NCBI RefSeq assembly: GCF_002245215.1
Contig: NZ_NPMR01000002.1
Coordinates: forward strand, 186,001 to 250,000
Source of the DNA: Microbacterium sp. Yaish 1
GTDB taxonomy: Bacteria; Actinomycetota; Actinomycetes; Actinomycetales; Microbacteriaceae
Reading direction: 5' to 3'
Length of the DNA stretch: 64,000 nucleotides
Below the pieces are notes generated by a model that saw only the letters and a list, made by a program, of their open reading frames with translations, did no database searches and was not told where the DNA came from. Positions 42,137 through 51,455 of the stretch are shown here, piece by piece. Each line of letters opens with the position of its first letter. Position 1 is the stretch's first letter. A program made the position numbers and the translations under genes.

Positions 42137-43291
42137 TCAGTCGCGGGTGTAGCGGCGGGCGCGGCCGGAGAGACCGGCGAAGTGGAACGGGCCGGGGGAG
42201 TCGGGAGCGATCTCCACATCGACGGTGCTGTCGCGGTGCGCCGCATCGTGCAGCTCGCGGTAGGTCGGCACGTCGACCGGCGTCCGGGCCGCGAGGATCG
42301 CCTCGGTCTCGGCGCCGCGCGTCGCCTCGCGGTAGCCCGGCTGGACGACGAGCGTGAAGAACTCGCTGACCGACCCCGAGCCGTAGCTGAAGAGCCCGAT
42401 GCGCGACCCCGTCAGGTCGTTCCCGCCCTCGAGGAGAGCCGCGAGGGCGATGTAGAGCGATGCCGTGTAGGAGTTGCCGATACGGCGGTTGTAGCCGGTC
42501 GTGGCGGTCACCAGCTCGGGGGCGAGCTCGACGCCCAGGTGCTGCCCGAGGGCGCGATGCGCCTTGACCGCCATCTTCGTGAACGGCTGATGGTGGCAGA
42601 ACCAGTCGATCTGATCGATGTCGACGCCGCCGCGCGCACGGTAGTCGTCCCATGCGCCCGCGACGCCGTCGAGGTAGGCGCTGACCGAGAGCTTGCCGTC
42701 GACGACCGCGGTGACGCTGTCGTTCGGACGCCAGAAGTCGTCGACCTCGGCGGTGTAGACGCCGGCGGCGGTCTCCAGAACAGCGATCGCGGGGTCGGCC
42801 GACACGAGGAAGGCGACGGCCCCGGCACCCTGCGTGGGCTCGGCGGCGGTATCGAGCTCGTAACGGGCGACGTCGCTGGCGATCACCAGGACGCGCTCGT
42901 CGGGGTTGCGTGCGATGAGGCCGGCAGCGGCCTGCAGTGCAGCGGTGGCCGAGTAGCACGCCTGCTTCAGCTCCACGACGCGGACGGAGCGCGGCAGTCC
43001 GAGGAGCTCGTGAACGTGCACCCCCGCCGCGCGCGACTGGTCGATACCGGTCTCGGTGGCGAAGAACAGGGTACGGATGCCGTCGACGCCGTGGCGATCG
43101 ATGATGCGCTGCGCGGCAGCGGCGCCCATCGTGACGATGTCCTCGTCGAGGCCCGGGATGCTCATCTGCTCCTGACCGAGCCCGACGCGGAACTTCGCGG
43201 GGTCGATGTCGGCGCGCGACGCGAGATCGTCGAGCTCGACGACGTGCGAGGCGGTGGCGACGGCGAGGTCGTGGATGCCGATGGTGGTCAC
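42137..43291 (-). CDS. mvaS: Hydroxymethylglutaryl-CoA synthase
   Basis: A 384-residue bacterial HMG-CoA synthase that condenses acetoacetyl-CoA with acetyl-CoA, the first committed step of the mevalonate pathway. The catalytic triad of the family is visible: Glu80 in FFATETGIDQS, Cys112 in ELKQACYSATAAL and His234 in WFCHHQPFTKM. Last gene of the operon on the minus strand; its ATG overlaps the mvaA stop by 4 nt. Confidence 0.95.
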   Translation of the reverse strand: MTTIGIHDLAVATASHVVELDDLASRADIDPAKFRVGLGQEQMSIPGLDEDIVTMGAAAAQRIIDRHGVDGIRTLFFATETGIDQSRAAGVHVHELLGLPRSVRVVELKQACYSATAALQAAAGLIARNPDERVLVIASDVARYELDTAAEPTQGAGAVAFLVSADPAIAVLETAAGVYTAEVDDFWRPNDSVTAVVDGKLSVSAYLDGVAGAWDDYRARGGVDIDQIDWFCHHQPFTKMAVKAHRALGQHLGVELAPELVTATTGYNRRIGNSYTASLYIALAALLEGGNDLTGSRIGLFSYGSGSVSEFFTLVVQPGYREATRGAETEAILAARTPVDVPTYRELHDAAHRDSTVDVEIAPDSPGPFHFAGLSGRARRYTRD

Positions 43292-44334
43292 TTCGTGGAA
43301 TCCTTCCGGCGCTCGAGGAGCAGGTGCGACTGCATGAGCTCCCCGGGGTTGGTCTGGGCGGCGAGCAGGGACAGCTCGCCGCAGAGGACGGTTGCGGCGA
43401 TCAGGCCGGCGAGGCGCCGGGCGTTCTCACCGGAGGGGCGCTCGTCGCGGCAGCCGAGGCGAGCGAGCGCATCGTCGACGGCGGGCAGGTCTTTGCCGTT
43501 GCCGACGGTGCCGACGATGAGGTGGGGGAGCGTGCACGAGAAGTAGAGGTCGCCGTCGCCGCGAACCTCGGCCCACGTGAAGCCCTGCGAGCCCTCGACG
43601 ATGTTCGCGGCATCCTGACCGGTCGCCAGGTAGAACGCGAGCAGCATGTTGGCGTAGTGGGCGTTGGCCGAGCGCAGTGCCCCGGCGATCGTCGAGCCGA
43701 CGAGGTTCTTCTGGACGTTCAGGTCGACGATGCGCTGCGCGGTGGAGCGCAGCTGCTTCTCGACGAGGTCTGCGGGGATCAGGATCTCGGCGATGACGTT
43801 GCGCCCGCGTCCGAGGATGCCGTTGACGGCGGTCGCCTTCTTGTCGGTGCAGTAGTTGCCCGAGATCGAGCCGTAGGAGAGCTCGGGGTGCCAGGAGAGC
43901 ACGCGCTCCATGAGCGTCTCGGCCGCGAAGGTCACCATGTTGTGGCCCGAGGCGTCGCCGGTCGTCAGGGCGAAGCGGAGGTAGAGGAGGTTGCCGACAA
44001 CCTCGGTGTCGAGATCGATCAGCTTGGCGTGCCGGCTGCGCTCCGATACGGCGGAGGCGAGCTCGTCGAAGCGCGCGACGATGGCGCGGGACGCCGCGAC
44101 GGCGGCCGCCGCGGAGTCGGCGACGAACAGCGACGAGCGCGTCATCCGCTCATCGACGACCGTGACCCGGATGCCGTCCGCCACGAGCCTCGAGATGCGC
44201 GCGCCGCGGCCGACGGACGGCCACAGCGGCGACTCGTAGGTCGCGAGGGGCACCTCCTGCTCGGCCTCGACGTCTCCGGTCAGCCGAAGCGGTCCCACCC
44301 ACCGCAGGGGGATCGGGGTGAACTCGGCGCTCAT
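43288..44334 (-). CDS. mvaA: Hydroxymethylglutaryl-CoA reductase
   Basis: A 348-residue HMG-CoA reductase making mevalonate. Catalytic-region motifs are SGNYCTDKKATAVNGILGRGRNVIAE (Lys), GDASGHNMVTFAAETL (Asp), GTVGNGKDLP and the C-terminal LMQSHLLLERRK (His). The NYCTDKK motif and short length resemble the Streptomyces class I-like enzyme rather than the longer class II MvaA. The ATG at 44334 is chosen because it overlaps the idi stop (ATGA); the frame is open further upstream only as shadow. Confidence 0.93.
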   Translation of the reverse strand: MSAEFTPIPLRWVGPLRLTGDVEAEQEVPLATYESPLWPSVGRGARISRLVADGIRVTVVDERMTRSSLFVADSAAAAVAASRAIVARFDELASAVSERSRHAKLIDLDTEVVGNLLYLRFALTTGDASGHNMVTFAAETLMERVLSWHPELSYGSISGNYCTDKKATAVNGILGRGRNVIAEILIPADLVEKQLRSTAQRIVDLNVQKNLVGSTIAGALRSANAHYANMLLAFYLATGQDAANIVEGSQGFTWAEVRGDGDLYFSCTLPHLIVGTVGNGKDLPAVDDALARLGCRDERPSGENARRLAGLIAATVLCGELSLLAAQTNPGELMQSHLLLERRKDSTK

Positions 44335-45410
44335 CGCGCGTCCTTCCCGCCGGCGCGGCGCGCCAGGCTGTCGATGTCGATGCCTCGGGCACGGGCGTAC
44401 TCCGCCGCGCGTCCGTGGATGATCAGGTCGGTTCGGCGGAGGTCGTCCGGACGGGTCGCCCCCACCAGTGAGTGCAACGCCGTGAGGTGGTCTGACCATT
44501 CCCGGATGCGCGAGATCAGGGCATCCGCGCCGCCGTCGAGCACGACGGACAGGAACGATCCGGATGCCCCGACGGCGCGGGCGCCGAGGGCGAGGCCGCG
44601 CGCGACGTCGAGCGGCGTACGGACGCCGCCCGAAGCGAGCAGGACGGGCGCGTCGGCCGGCGCCTCCAGCAGGCACTCCACGGCCGACTGCCCCCATCCG
44701 GCGAGGTAGGCGTAGTCACGGCCCGAGCGCCGGTCGTTCTCGATGCGCATGAAGTCGGTGCCGCCGACCCCCGAGACGTCGGCGAAGCGGACCCCGATCG
44801 ACCCGAGGCGGGAGAGCGTCTCGGCGCTCAGGCCGAACCCCACCTCTTTCACGACGACGGGGACCTCGACGGCGGCGACGATGGCCTCGAGCGAGGCCGG
44901 CCAGCTCGAGAACGAGCGGCTGCCCTCGGGCATGACGGTCTCCTGCATCGCGTTCACGTGCACCTGGAGCGCGTTGGCCTCGAGCGCCTCGACCGCGCGG
45001 CGAGCGTCGTCCGGGGATCGTTCGATCCCGACGTTGGCCATGACGAAGCCGTCCGGGTTCTCGTCGCGGATGACGCGGAACGTGCCCATGAGCTCGGGGT
45101 TGTCGAGGGCGATGCTCAACGAGCCGGAGGCGATCGCGACGCCGGTCTCGCGCGCTGCGATCGCGAGGTCGCGGTTGATCGCGCCGGTCGAGGCGCTGCC
45201 GCCGGTCATGGCGTTGACGTAGAAGGGCAGCGCCCACCGCGCGCCCGCCACCTCGACGCCGAGGTCGACGCGGTCGGCGTCGACGCCGGCGAGGGCATGG
45301 TGCACGAAGCGCACGTCGTCCCAGCCGTTCGGCCGCGGCGTCTCCTTCTGCTGCGCAGCGGCGAGACGGACGTGGTCGTCCTTGCGCTCGGAGGCCTGTT
45401 CAGTCGGCAT
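44331..45410 (-). CDS. fni: Type 2 isopentenyl-diphosphate delta-isomerase
   Basis: A 359-residue FMN-dependent IPP isomerase (Idi-2), interconverting IPP and DMAPP. Recognisable are KDDHVRLA at the N-terminus, FYVNAMTGGSASTGAINRDLA, VHVNAMQETVMPEG with the catalytic Gln/Glu region, VVVKEVGFGLSAET and ASGGVRTPLDVARGLALGARAVG (phosphate/FMN loop). It overlaps the phosphomevalonate kinase gene by 11 nt. Confidence 0.95.
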   Translation of the reverse strand: MPTEQASERKDDHVRLAAAQQKETPRPNGWDDVRFVHHALAGVDADRVDLGVEVAGARWALPFYVNAMTGGSASTGAINRDLAIAARETGVAIASGSLSIALDNPELMGTFRVIRDENPDGFVMANVGIERSPDDARRAVEALEANALQVHVNAMQETVMPEGSRSFSSWPASLEAIVAAVEVPVVVKEVGFGLSAETLSRLGSIGVRFADVSGVGGTDFMRIENDRRSGRDYAYLAGWGQSAVECLLEAPADAPVLLASGGVRTPLDVARGLALGARAVGASGSFLSVVLDGGADALISRIREWSDHLTALHSLVGATRPDDLRRTDLIIHGRAAEYARARGIDIDSLARRAGGKDAR

Positions 45411-46545
45411 GGTGCTCTCCTTCCGGCGGGTGCACGCCGATCGTGAGGTGTCGGATGTCGTTCGTCTCCCACACGCGGAGCATGCCGGCGACGTCGGCGC
45501 CCGCCGGGGCGAGCACGATGCCGCAGTCGCCTCCGCCGGCGCCGGAAGGCTTGCCGGCGGCGCCGATCGCTTCGGCCGCGTCGCACAGGATGCGCAGCCG
45601 CTCGGTCTCGATGGTCACACCCGTCCGTGCGCCGAGCCCCTGGAGCAGGCGCCGGTTGCGGCGGATCGCGTCGAGCGCGAGGTCGTCGTCCGACACCGCA
45701 CGGTCGGGCGCGTCGGGCCCGCGTCCCGCGAGGGCCCGCCACAGGTCGCTCACGCATTCGCGCGAGGCGTCCAGGAACCCGGTGTGGGCGTCGCCGGCGA
45801 CGTTCGTGCCACGCGAGACGCCGCTCACGAGCCGCTCGGTGGATGCCGGGTGCCCGGTCCAACCGACGAGCAGCTCGAGACCGGACGGGGGAGTCAGGCG
45901 GATGATCTCCGCGCCGTCCCAGGCCTCGGACCCGAGGACGGCCGCGACGCCGTGCTGGGCGCGTGCCGCCCGCAGGCGGTCGCGATCGGGTGAGCGGTAG
46001 CCGATCCACCCGCCATACGTGCTGGCGGCGACATCGCCGCCGGAAGCGTGCGGGGCGACGGCGATGGTCGCGAGCATCGCCAGCTCGTACCGGCCCCGTG
46101 TGCCGAGCTCGAAACCGTAGAACTCGTCGATCGCGGCGATCGTCGCGACGGTGACGGCGGCCGACGAGCCGAGTCCGAACTTGCGTCCGCTGGGGTCGTC
46201 GAGACCACTTTCGATGTACAGGTCGAAGAATCGCGGGCGCAGTCCCCGCTCGGCCCGGAGCCCCTCGCAGGCCTCGATCGCCGCGATGACGTAGTCGTAC
46301 GGGTGATGCTCGCGGTCCAGGGTCAGCCCGTCCTGCCCGCGCGTCCAGCGCACCGGCATCCGGCTGTACTCGGGGGAGTGGATGCTGCCCGCGTCGACGC
46401 TCTCGGTCAGCGAGACCGTCAGGTAGCGGTCGACGGCGATGAGCACCGAGGGCTCGCCGGGAGAGACGACGGCGTACTCGCCGGCGATGAAGAGCTTGCC
46501 GGGCGCGTGCGCGACGATCGCGCCGGTCGATTCGGCGTGCGTCAT
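45400..46545 (-). CDS. mvaK2: Phosphomevalonate kinase
   Basis: A 381-residue GHMP kinase converting mevalonate 5-phosphate to the diphosphate. Motifs are HAPGKLFIAGEYAVVSPGEPSV (N-terminal GHMP motif with GEY), the phosphate loop FGLGSSAAVTVATIAAID and the C-terminal AGKPSGAGGGDCGIVLA. Start chosen at the ATG overlapping the mvaD stop by 4 nt. Confidence 0.93.
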   Translation of the reverse strand: MTHAESTGAIVAHAPGKLFIAGEYAVVSPGEPSVLIAVDRYLTVSLTESVDAGSIHSPEYSRMPVRWTRGQDGLTLDREHHPYDYVIAAIEACEGLRAERGLRPRFFDLYIESGLDDPSGRKFGLGSSAAVTVATIAAIDEFYGFELGTRGRYELAMLATIAVAPHASGGDVAASTYGGWIGYRSPDRDRLRAARAQHGVAAVLGSEAWDGAEIIRLTPPSGLELLVGWTGHPASTERLVSGVSRGTNVAGDAHTGFLDASRECVSDLWRALAGRGPDAPDRAVSDDDLALDAIRRNRRLLQGLGARTGVTIETERLRILCDAAEAIGAAGKPSGAGGGDCGIVLAPAGADVAGMLRVWETNDIRHLTIGVHPPEGEHHAD

Positions 46546-47510
46546 TCGCCGGCTCGCGTGACCAGGGCTGCAGCGGGTCCGGGGCGCGCGACGGCGAGCT
46601 CGGCGAGCCCGTCGAGCGCGGCGGTGACGGCGGTGACCGATTCGGGGCGCGTCAGCACAACGACGTTGGGACCCGCGTCGGCGGTGGCCCACGCGCCGAC
46701 GCCCGTGTCGCGCAGGGCGGCGACGCGATCGAAGATCTCGACGCTGACCGGGCTCAGGTACCGGATGGGCGGATCGCAGGACTGGATGAGGGCGTGCATG
46801 CGCAGCGCGTTGACCTCGGTGATCCGGCCGAGGCGCTCGATGTCGCCGGCGCGGCACGCTTCCGCCGCAGCGTCGAGGCTCTCGGCGGTCGACGAGACCC
46901 ACGCGGCGTAGAACGGCGAGGTGAGCACCGTGCGGCGCATGGCTTCGCGGCTGGAGACCGGCTTCTCGCGCTTCTCGACCATCGCGACGACCATCGCCAG
47001 GTCGGGAGCGTCGACGGCCTCGGCGAACGACGTCTCATCGCTGTCGCCGGCATGCCAGACGGCGAAGCCGGGGATGATCGAACGGGATGCCGACCCCGAC
47101 CCGCGGCGGGCGAGGCGGCTGAGGGCACGGGCGTCGAGGTCGAGTCCGTACGCATGCGCGGCGGCGACGGCCAGCGCGGCGAACCCGGAGGCCGACGACG
47201 CGAGGCCGGCCGCCGAGGGAACCGTGTTCACCGTCTCGACACGAGCGGAGACCGTGCTTCCGGCGAGATCACGGACGATGTCCAGGAATCGTGCGACGCG
47301 CTCGGCGGGCCCGTCGGCGCGCTCGTCGCCGTTGAAGACGAGGACGTCGCCGGCGGCATCCTCGTCGAGGCTCACGGTCGTGGTGGTCGGGAAGATGTCG
47401 AGCGTCATCGACAGGCTCCCCGTCGCGGGGAGGTTGAGCGTGCTGTCGCGTTTTCCCCAGTACTTCACGAGCGCGATGTTCGGGTGCGCGATGGCTGTCG
47501 CGGTGCTCAT
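46542..47510 (-). CDS. mvaD: Diphosphomevalonate decarboxylase
   Basis: A 322-residue GHMP-fold decarboxylase making IPP. The N-terminus AHPNIALVKYWGKRDSTLNLPATGSLS and the loop TVPSAAGLASSASGFAALAVAAA are signatures of this enzyme rather than of the kinases. GSGSASRSIIPGFAVWHAG is the next conserved block, and ATADAGPNVVVLT contains the catalytic Asp. Coupled on both sides by 4-nt overlaps. Confidence 0.95.
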   Translation of the reverse strand: MSTATAIAHPNIALVKYWGKRDSTLNLPATGSLSMTLDIFPTTTTVSLDEDAAGDVLVFNGDERADGPAERVARFLDIVRDLAGSTVSARVETVNTVPSAAGLASSASGFAALAVAAAHAYGLDLDARALSRLARRGSGSASRSIIPGFAVWHAGDSDETSFAEAVDAPDLAMVVAMVEKREKPVSSREAMRRTVLTSPFYAAWVSSTAESLDAAAEACRAGDIERLGRITEVNALRMHALIQSCDPPIRYLSPVSVEIFDRVAALRDTGVGAWATADAGPNVVVLTRPESVTAVTAALDGLAELAVARPGPAAALVTRAGE

Positions 47511-48511
47511 GCCACTCCTTCGACGGTGGTGGTCCAGACCGCGGCGGCGCCGGCGCGGGTGAGTCGTCCGCCGAGCTCCTCGGCGGACGCGGTGTCGCGG
47601 GCGAGCGCGAGGACGCAGCCGCCGCGGCCTCCGCCGGTCAGCTTGGCCCCGAGCGCGCCTCCCGCCATGGCGGCGCGGACCAGGTGGTCGAGGGCGGGGT
47701 CTCCGACTCCCAGGCCGTTCAGCAGCTCGTGCGCGCGGCTCATCGCCCTCCCGATCGCATCGCGGTCGGCCGTCGAGACGTCGCCGCGCAGCGCGGTCGC
47801 GAGCTCGCCGAGCTCGTCCAGGGCCGACTCCACGCCGCGGGGGTCGTGCTCGCGGCGGTCCGCGACGGCCGCGACAGCCTCGCGGGTACGCCCGCGCACC
47901 CCGGTGTCGGCGATGACGAACACGAGGTCGTCACCCACCGAGACGGGCTCGATGCGACCGCGGTCGAACCATACGGCCTTGCGGGCGCGCACCGTCCGGG
48001 CGTCGAGACCGCTCGGTGCCCCGTGCGCGGCGCGTTCGGCGGTCTGGATGAGCTCGTGCATCGTCTCGTCGTCGGCGGTGAATCCGCAGGCACCGAGCAC
48101 GGCTTCGATGACCGCGGCCGAGACGGCGGCGCTCGAGCCGAGTCCGCGCTCGGCCGGGATGCTGCTCTCGATCGCGATGTCGAGCGCTGCGCCCGGCCTG
48201 CCGGCCGCGGCGAGCGCGGCGCGCATCGCGGTGAGGGTGACGCCCAGGCGATCCGGCGCCTGGGCGATGGGACCGTGGTAGAGCGTGCTCGCCAGGTGGC
48301 CGCGGTCGTCGGCAGGACGGGCGTGCGCCTCCACTCCGAGCGCGCGCACGGGGATCGCGATCGCCGGGCGGCCGTACACGACGGCGTGCTCGCCGAGGAG
48401 GATAGCCTTCGCACCGGCGCGACCCGTCGCTCCGGGCTCCGCGGCCGAGCCGTGCGTTGCCACGTGCAGACGGGCGTCCGGTGCGATGGGGACGTCGGTC
48501 GGTGCAGTCAT
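47507..48511 (-). CDS. mvk: Mevalonate kinase
   Basis: A 334-residue GHMP kinase, first gene of the mevalonate operon. AKAILLGEHAVVYGRPAIAIPV is the N-terminal motif, AERGLGSSAAVSAAVIEAV the ATP loop, PSGLDARTVRARKAVWF the Asp-containing segment and AKLTGGGRGGCVLALA the C-terminal motif. The ATG at 48511 is selected by length and by a TACGCT element 12 nt upstream, implying a leader of about five nt. The gene order mvk-mvaD-mvaK2-fni-mvaA-mvaS is that of the Streptomyces mevalonate cluster. Confidence 0.93.
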   Translation of the reverse strand: MTAPTDVPIAPDARLHVATHGSAAEPGATGRAGAKAILLGEHAVVYGRPAIAIPVRALGVEAHARPADDRGHLASTLYHGPIAQAPDRLGVTLTAMRAALAAAGRPGAALDIAIESSIPAERGLGSSAAVSAAVIEAVLGACGFTADDETMHELIQTAERAAHGAPSGLDARTVRARKAVWFDRGRIEPVSVGDDLVFVIADTGVRGRTREAVAAVADRREHDPRGVESALDELGELATALRGDVSTADRDAIGRAMSRAHELLNGLGVGDPALDHLVRAAMAGGALGAKLTGGGRGGCVLALARDTASAEELGGRLTRAGAAAVWTTTVEGVA

Positions 48512-48523
48512 GGAATTTCGTCG

Positions 48524-48529
48524 AGCGTA
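48524..48529 (-). promoter_or_regulatory. -10 element of the mevalonate operon
   Basis: On the minus strand TACGCT lies 12 nt before the mvk ATG. Spacing is longer than for the leaderless genes. Confidence 0.35.
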
Positions 48530-48591
48530 ACAGCCCGCTCCCGGGCGGGGCCCGAGTGGGCGACGATGTGCTCGGAGGCGGTCGGGACCGC

Positions 48592-48597
48592 TATCAT
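48592..48597 (+). promoter_or_regulatory. -10 element of the pyr operon
   Basis: TATCAT, a good -10 match, predicts a transcript start near 48604 and a leader of about 52 nt that contains the PyrR-type hairpin. Confidence 0.5.
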
Positions 48598-48621
48598 GGC
48601 CCCCGCACCCAGCAACCTTTA

Positions 48622-48650
48622 ACCCCGTCCTGTGAGGCGGAGAAGGGAGC
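48622..48650 (+). promoter_or_regulatory. PyrR-binding RNA hairpin in the pyr leader
   Basis: The leader reads ccccGTCCTGTGAGGCgg and then the ribosome site gaagggag. The GTCCTGTGAGGC core matches the known PyrR anti-terminator/binding loop (ARUCCNGNGAGGYU) and forms a small stem-loop ending right before the Shine-Dalgarno sequence of pyrR. There is no terminator/antiterminator pair, so control is likely at translation, as reported for mycobacterial pyr mRNA. Confidence 0.7.
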
Positions 48651-48655
48651 GGCGG

Positions 48656-49186
48656 ATGAGCACGCGCATCGTGCTGCATGAAGCCGACATCGCCCGGGCC
48701 CTGACGAGGATCTCGCACGAGATCCTCGAATCGAACAGGGGACCCGCCGGCCTCGTCATCCTCGGCATCCCGCGGCGGGGCGTTCCCCTCGCCGCTCGCA
48801 TCGGCTCGCTCCTCGCGGAGATCTCCGGGACCGTCGTTCCGGTCGGAGCACTCGATGTGACGATGTACCGCGACGATCTGCACCGCAATCCGACGCGGGC
48901 GCCGCAGCCGACGCAGATCCCGGAGGGCGGCCTCGACGGCAAGGTCGTCGTCCTCGTCGACGACGTGCTGTTCTCCGGACGATCGATCCGCGCGGCCCTC
49001 GACGCGCTGCAGGACATCGGCCGCCCCGCGGCCGTCAGACTCGCGACTCTCGTGGACCGCGGCCACCGCGAGCTCCCCATCCGCCCCGACTTCGTCGGCA
49101 AGAACCTCCCGAGCGCCCGCGACGAGCGCGTCAACGTGCGTCTGCGCGAGGTCGACGGCGTCGAGGAGGTGACGATCGGCTCATGA
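48656..49186 (+). CDS. pyrR: PyrR bifunctional regulator / uracil phosphoribosyltransferase
   Basis: A 176-residue type I PRTase-fold protein that senses UMP/PRPP and binds pyr leader RNA. The PRPP motif [21 protein letters not shown] is typical of PyrR, as are [14 protein letters not shown] and [13 protein letters not shown]. The ATG at 48656 has GAAGGGAG 7 nt upstream. First gene of an operon running to gmk; overlaps pyrB by 4 nt. It presumably controls its own mRNA through the hairpin just upstream. Confidence 0.95.
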   Translation: MSTRIVLHEADIARALTRISHEILESNRGPAGLVILGIPRRGVPLAARIGSLLAEISGTVVPVGALDVTMYRDDLHRNPTRAPQPTQIPEGGLDGKVVVLVDDVLFSGRSIRAALDALQDIGRPAAVRLATLVDRGHRELPIRPDFVGKNLPSARDERVNVRLREVDGVEEVTIGS

Positions 49187-50148
49187 GGCACCTGCTCGAC
49201 ACCAAAGACCTGGATCGGCGCGACGCCCTGCGCATCCTCGACGTCGCCGAGGACATGTCCGCTACGCAGCAGCGTGAGGTCCGCAAGCTCCCGACGCTTC
49301 GCGGCAAGACCGTCGTGAACCTCTTCTTCGAGGACTCCACGCGCACCCGGATCTCGTTCGAGGCCGCAGCCAAGCGGCTGTCGGCCGACGTCATCAACTT
49401 CTCGGCGAAGGGATCGTCGGTGTCCAAGGGCGAGTCGCTCCAGGACACCGCGCAGACGCTGCAGGCGATGGGGGCCGACGCGGTCGTGATCCGGCACGGC
49501 GCGTCGGGCGCTCCGCAGACGCTCGCCACCAGCGGCTGGATCAGTGCCGGTGTGGTCAACGCCGGTGACGGCACGCATGCGCATCCGACGCAGGCCCTGC
49601 TCGATGCCTTCACCATCCGCAAGCGATTCTTCGGCGCCGCTAGCCGCGGCCGCGACCTCGCGGGTCTCCGGGTGACGGTCGTCGGCGACATCCTGCATTC
49701 GCGCGTCGCGCGGTCGAACGTCTGGCTGCTGACGACACTCGGCGCAGAGGTGACCCTCGTCGCGCCGCCGACCCTGGTGCCCCAGGACGTCTCGGCCTGG
49801 CCGGTCCGCGTCGCGTACGACCTCGACGAGGCCATTGCAGACGGACCGGACGCGCTGATGATGCTGCGCATCCAGCTCGAGCGCATGAACGCGGCGTATT
49901 TCCCGACTGAACGGGAGTATTCGCGCACGTGGGGGCTCGACGCGGCGCGACTCGCGGCGCTTCCGGCCGATAGCATTGTCCTGCACCCCGGCCCGATGAA
50001 CCGGGGGATGGAGATCTCCGCCGCCGCCGCCGATTCGCCGCGCTCGACCGTGCTCGAGCAGGTGGCGAACGGTGTCTCGGTGCGGATGGCCGTGCTCTAC
50101 CTGCTGCTCGCGGGCGAGCGCACCGAAGCTGAGGAGGACGGACGATGA
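49183..50148 (+). CDS. pyrB: Aspartate carbamoyltransferase, catalytic subunit
   Basis: A 321-residue ATCase catalysing carbamoyl phosphate plus aspartate to carbamoyl aspartate. The carbamoyl-phosphate loop [38 protein letters not shown] and the C-terminal [12 protein letters not shown] are all intact. No regulatory pyrI gene follows; pyrC comes next, as in Gram-positive bacteria. Confidence 0.96.
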   Translation: MRHLLDTKDLDRRDALRILDVAEDMSATQQREVRKLPTLRGKTVVNLFFEDSTRTRISFEAAAKRLSADVINFSAKGSSVSKGESLQDTAQTLQAMGADAVVIRHGASGAPQTLATSGWISAGVVNAGDGTHAHPTQALLDAFTIRKRFFGAASRGRDLAGLRVTVVGDILHSRVARSNVWLLTTLGAEVTLVAPPTLVPQDVSAWPVRVAYDLDEAIADGPDALMMLRIQLERMNAAYFPTEREYSRTWGLDAARLAALPADSIVLHPGPMNRGMEISAAAADSPRSTVLEQVANGVSVRMAVLYLLLAGERTEAEEDGR

Positions 50149-51455
50149 GCGAGAGCTTCCTCATCCGCGGAGCGCGCCGGGCCGGCGGCGGCGCCATCGA
50201 CATGGTGATCGTCGACGGGACCATCGCCGAGGTCGGCACCGGGCTGAGCGCCAGCGGTGCCACCGTCGTCGACGCCGACGGCCTCATCGCCCTGCCGGGA
50301 CTCGTCGACCTGCACACACACTTGCGCGAGCCGGGCTACGAGGCATCCGAGACGATCCTCACGGGATCGCGCGCGGCGGCGGCGGGTGGGTTCACGACCG
50401 TGTTCGCGATGCCCAACACCTCGCCCGTCGCCGACACCGCGGGCGTGGTCGAGCAGGAGCTCGCCCTGGGCGAGGCCGCCGGCTACGTGCACGTGCAGCC
50501 GATCGGCGCCGTCACGGTCGGGCAGAAGGGGGAGCGCCTGGCCGAGCTCGGCGCGATGGCGGCCTCGCGCGCGCGGGTCCGCGTCTTCAGCGACGACGGC
50601 TTCTGCGTCTTCGACCCGCTCATCATGCGGCGCGCCCTCGAGTACGTGAAGTCGTTCGACGGGGTCGTCGCCCAGCACGCACAGGACCCGCGGCTGACCG
50701 AGGGTGCTCAGATGAACGAGGGCAGCGTGTCGGCCGAGCTGGGCCTGGCCGGATGGCCGGCGGTGGCCGAGGAGTCGATCATCGCGCGCGATGTCCTGCT
50801 GGCCGAGCATGTCGGCTCGCGTCTGCACGTCTGCCACCTCTCGACGGCCGGTTCGGTCGACATCATCCGGTGGGCGAAGAAGCGCGGCGTGAACGTGACC
50901 GCCGAGGTGACGCCCCATCACCTGCTGCTGTCCGAAGAGCTCGTCCGCGGCTACGACGCCCGCTTCAAGGTCAACCCGCCGCTCCGCCGCGACGAGGACG
51001 TGCGGGCGGTCCGCGAGGGCCTCGCCGACGGCACGATCGACATCGTCGCGACCGACCACGCCCCGCATCCCGCCGAGGCGAAGAGCTGCGAATGGGCTGC
51101 GGCCGCCAACGGCATGGTCGGTCTCGAGTCCGCACTCCGGGTCGTGCAGCAGGCGGTCGTCGACACCGGACTGCTCGATTGGGACGACGTCGCCCGCGTG
51201 CTCTCGACGGCTCCCGCTCGGATCGGTCGCCTGGCCGACGCCGGTACGCCGCTCGAGGCGGGCCGTCCCGCCTCGTTCACGCTCTACGATCCGCGCCCGG
51301 TCCGCACCTTCACGGATGCCGACCTGCGCGGCCGGAGCGTCAATTCGCCCTATCTCGACCGCGAGCTGCCCGGCGAGGTGCGCTGGACGTTCTTCCGCGG
51401 CACGGCGACGGTCGCCGACGGCGACCTGCTCGACCGTCCGGGAGCACGCCCGTGA
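50145..51455 (+). CDS. pyrC: Dihydroorotase
   Basis: A 436-residue class I dihydroorotase of the amidohydrolase fold, closing the ring to dihydroorotate. Metal motifs are [19 protein letters not shown] (His-x-His), the central [16 protein letters not shown] (His), [11 protein letters not shown] (His) and [11 protein letters not shown] (catalytic Asp). ATGA overlap with pyrB and a GTGA overlap with the next gene. Confidence 0.95.
   Translation: MSESFLIRGARRAGGGAIDMVIVDGTIAEVGTGLSASGATVVDADGLIALPGLVDLHTHLREPGYEASETILTGSRAAAAGGFTTVFAMPNTSPVADTAGVVEQELALGEAAGYVHVQPIGAVTVGQKGERLAELGAMAASRARVRVFSDDGFCVFDPLIMRRALEYVKSFDGVVAQHAQDPRLTEGAQMNEGSVSAELGLAGWPAVAEESIIARDVLLAEHVGSRLHVCHLSTAGSVDIIRWAKKRGVNVTAEVTPHHLLLSEELVRGYDARFKVNPPLRRDEDVRAVREGLADGTIDIVATDHAPHPAEAKSCEWAAAANGMVGLESALRVVQQAVVDTGLLDWDDVARVLSTAPARIGRLADAGTPLEAGRPASFTLYDPRPVRTFTDADLRGRSVNSPYLDRELPGEVRWTFFRGTATVADGDLLDRPGARP

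Noticed and set aside
39085..42246. A 1053-codon open frame on the minus strand opposite UPF0182
   Set aside because: The product is almost only Arg, Val, Asp, Glu, Leu and Gly with no domain; it is the usual antisense shadow of a GC-rich gene with G/C third positions.
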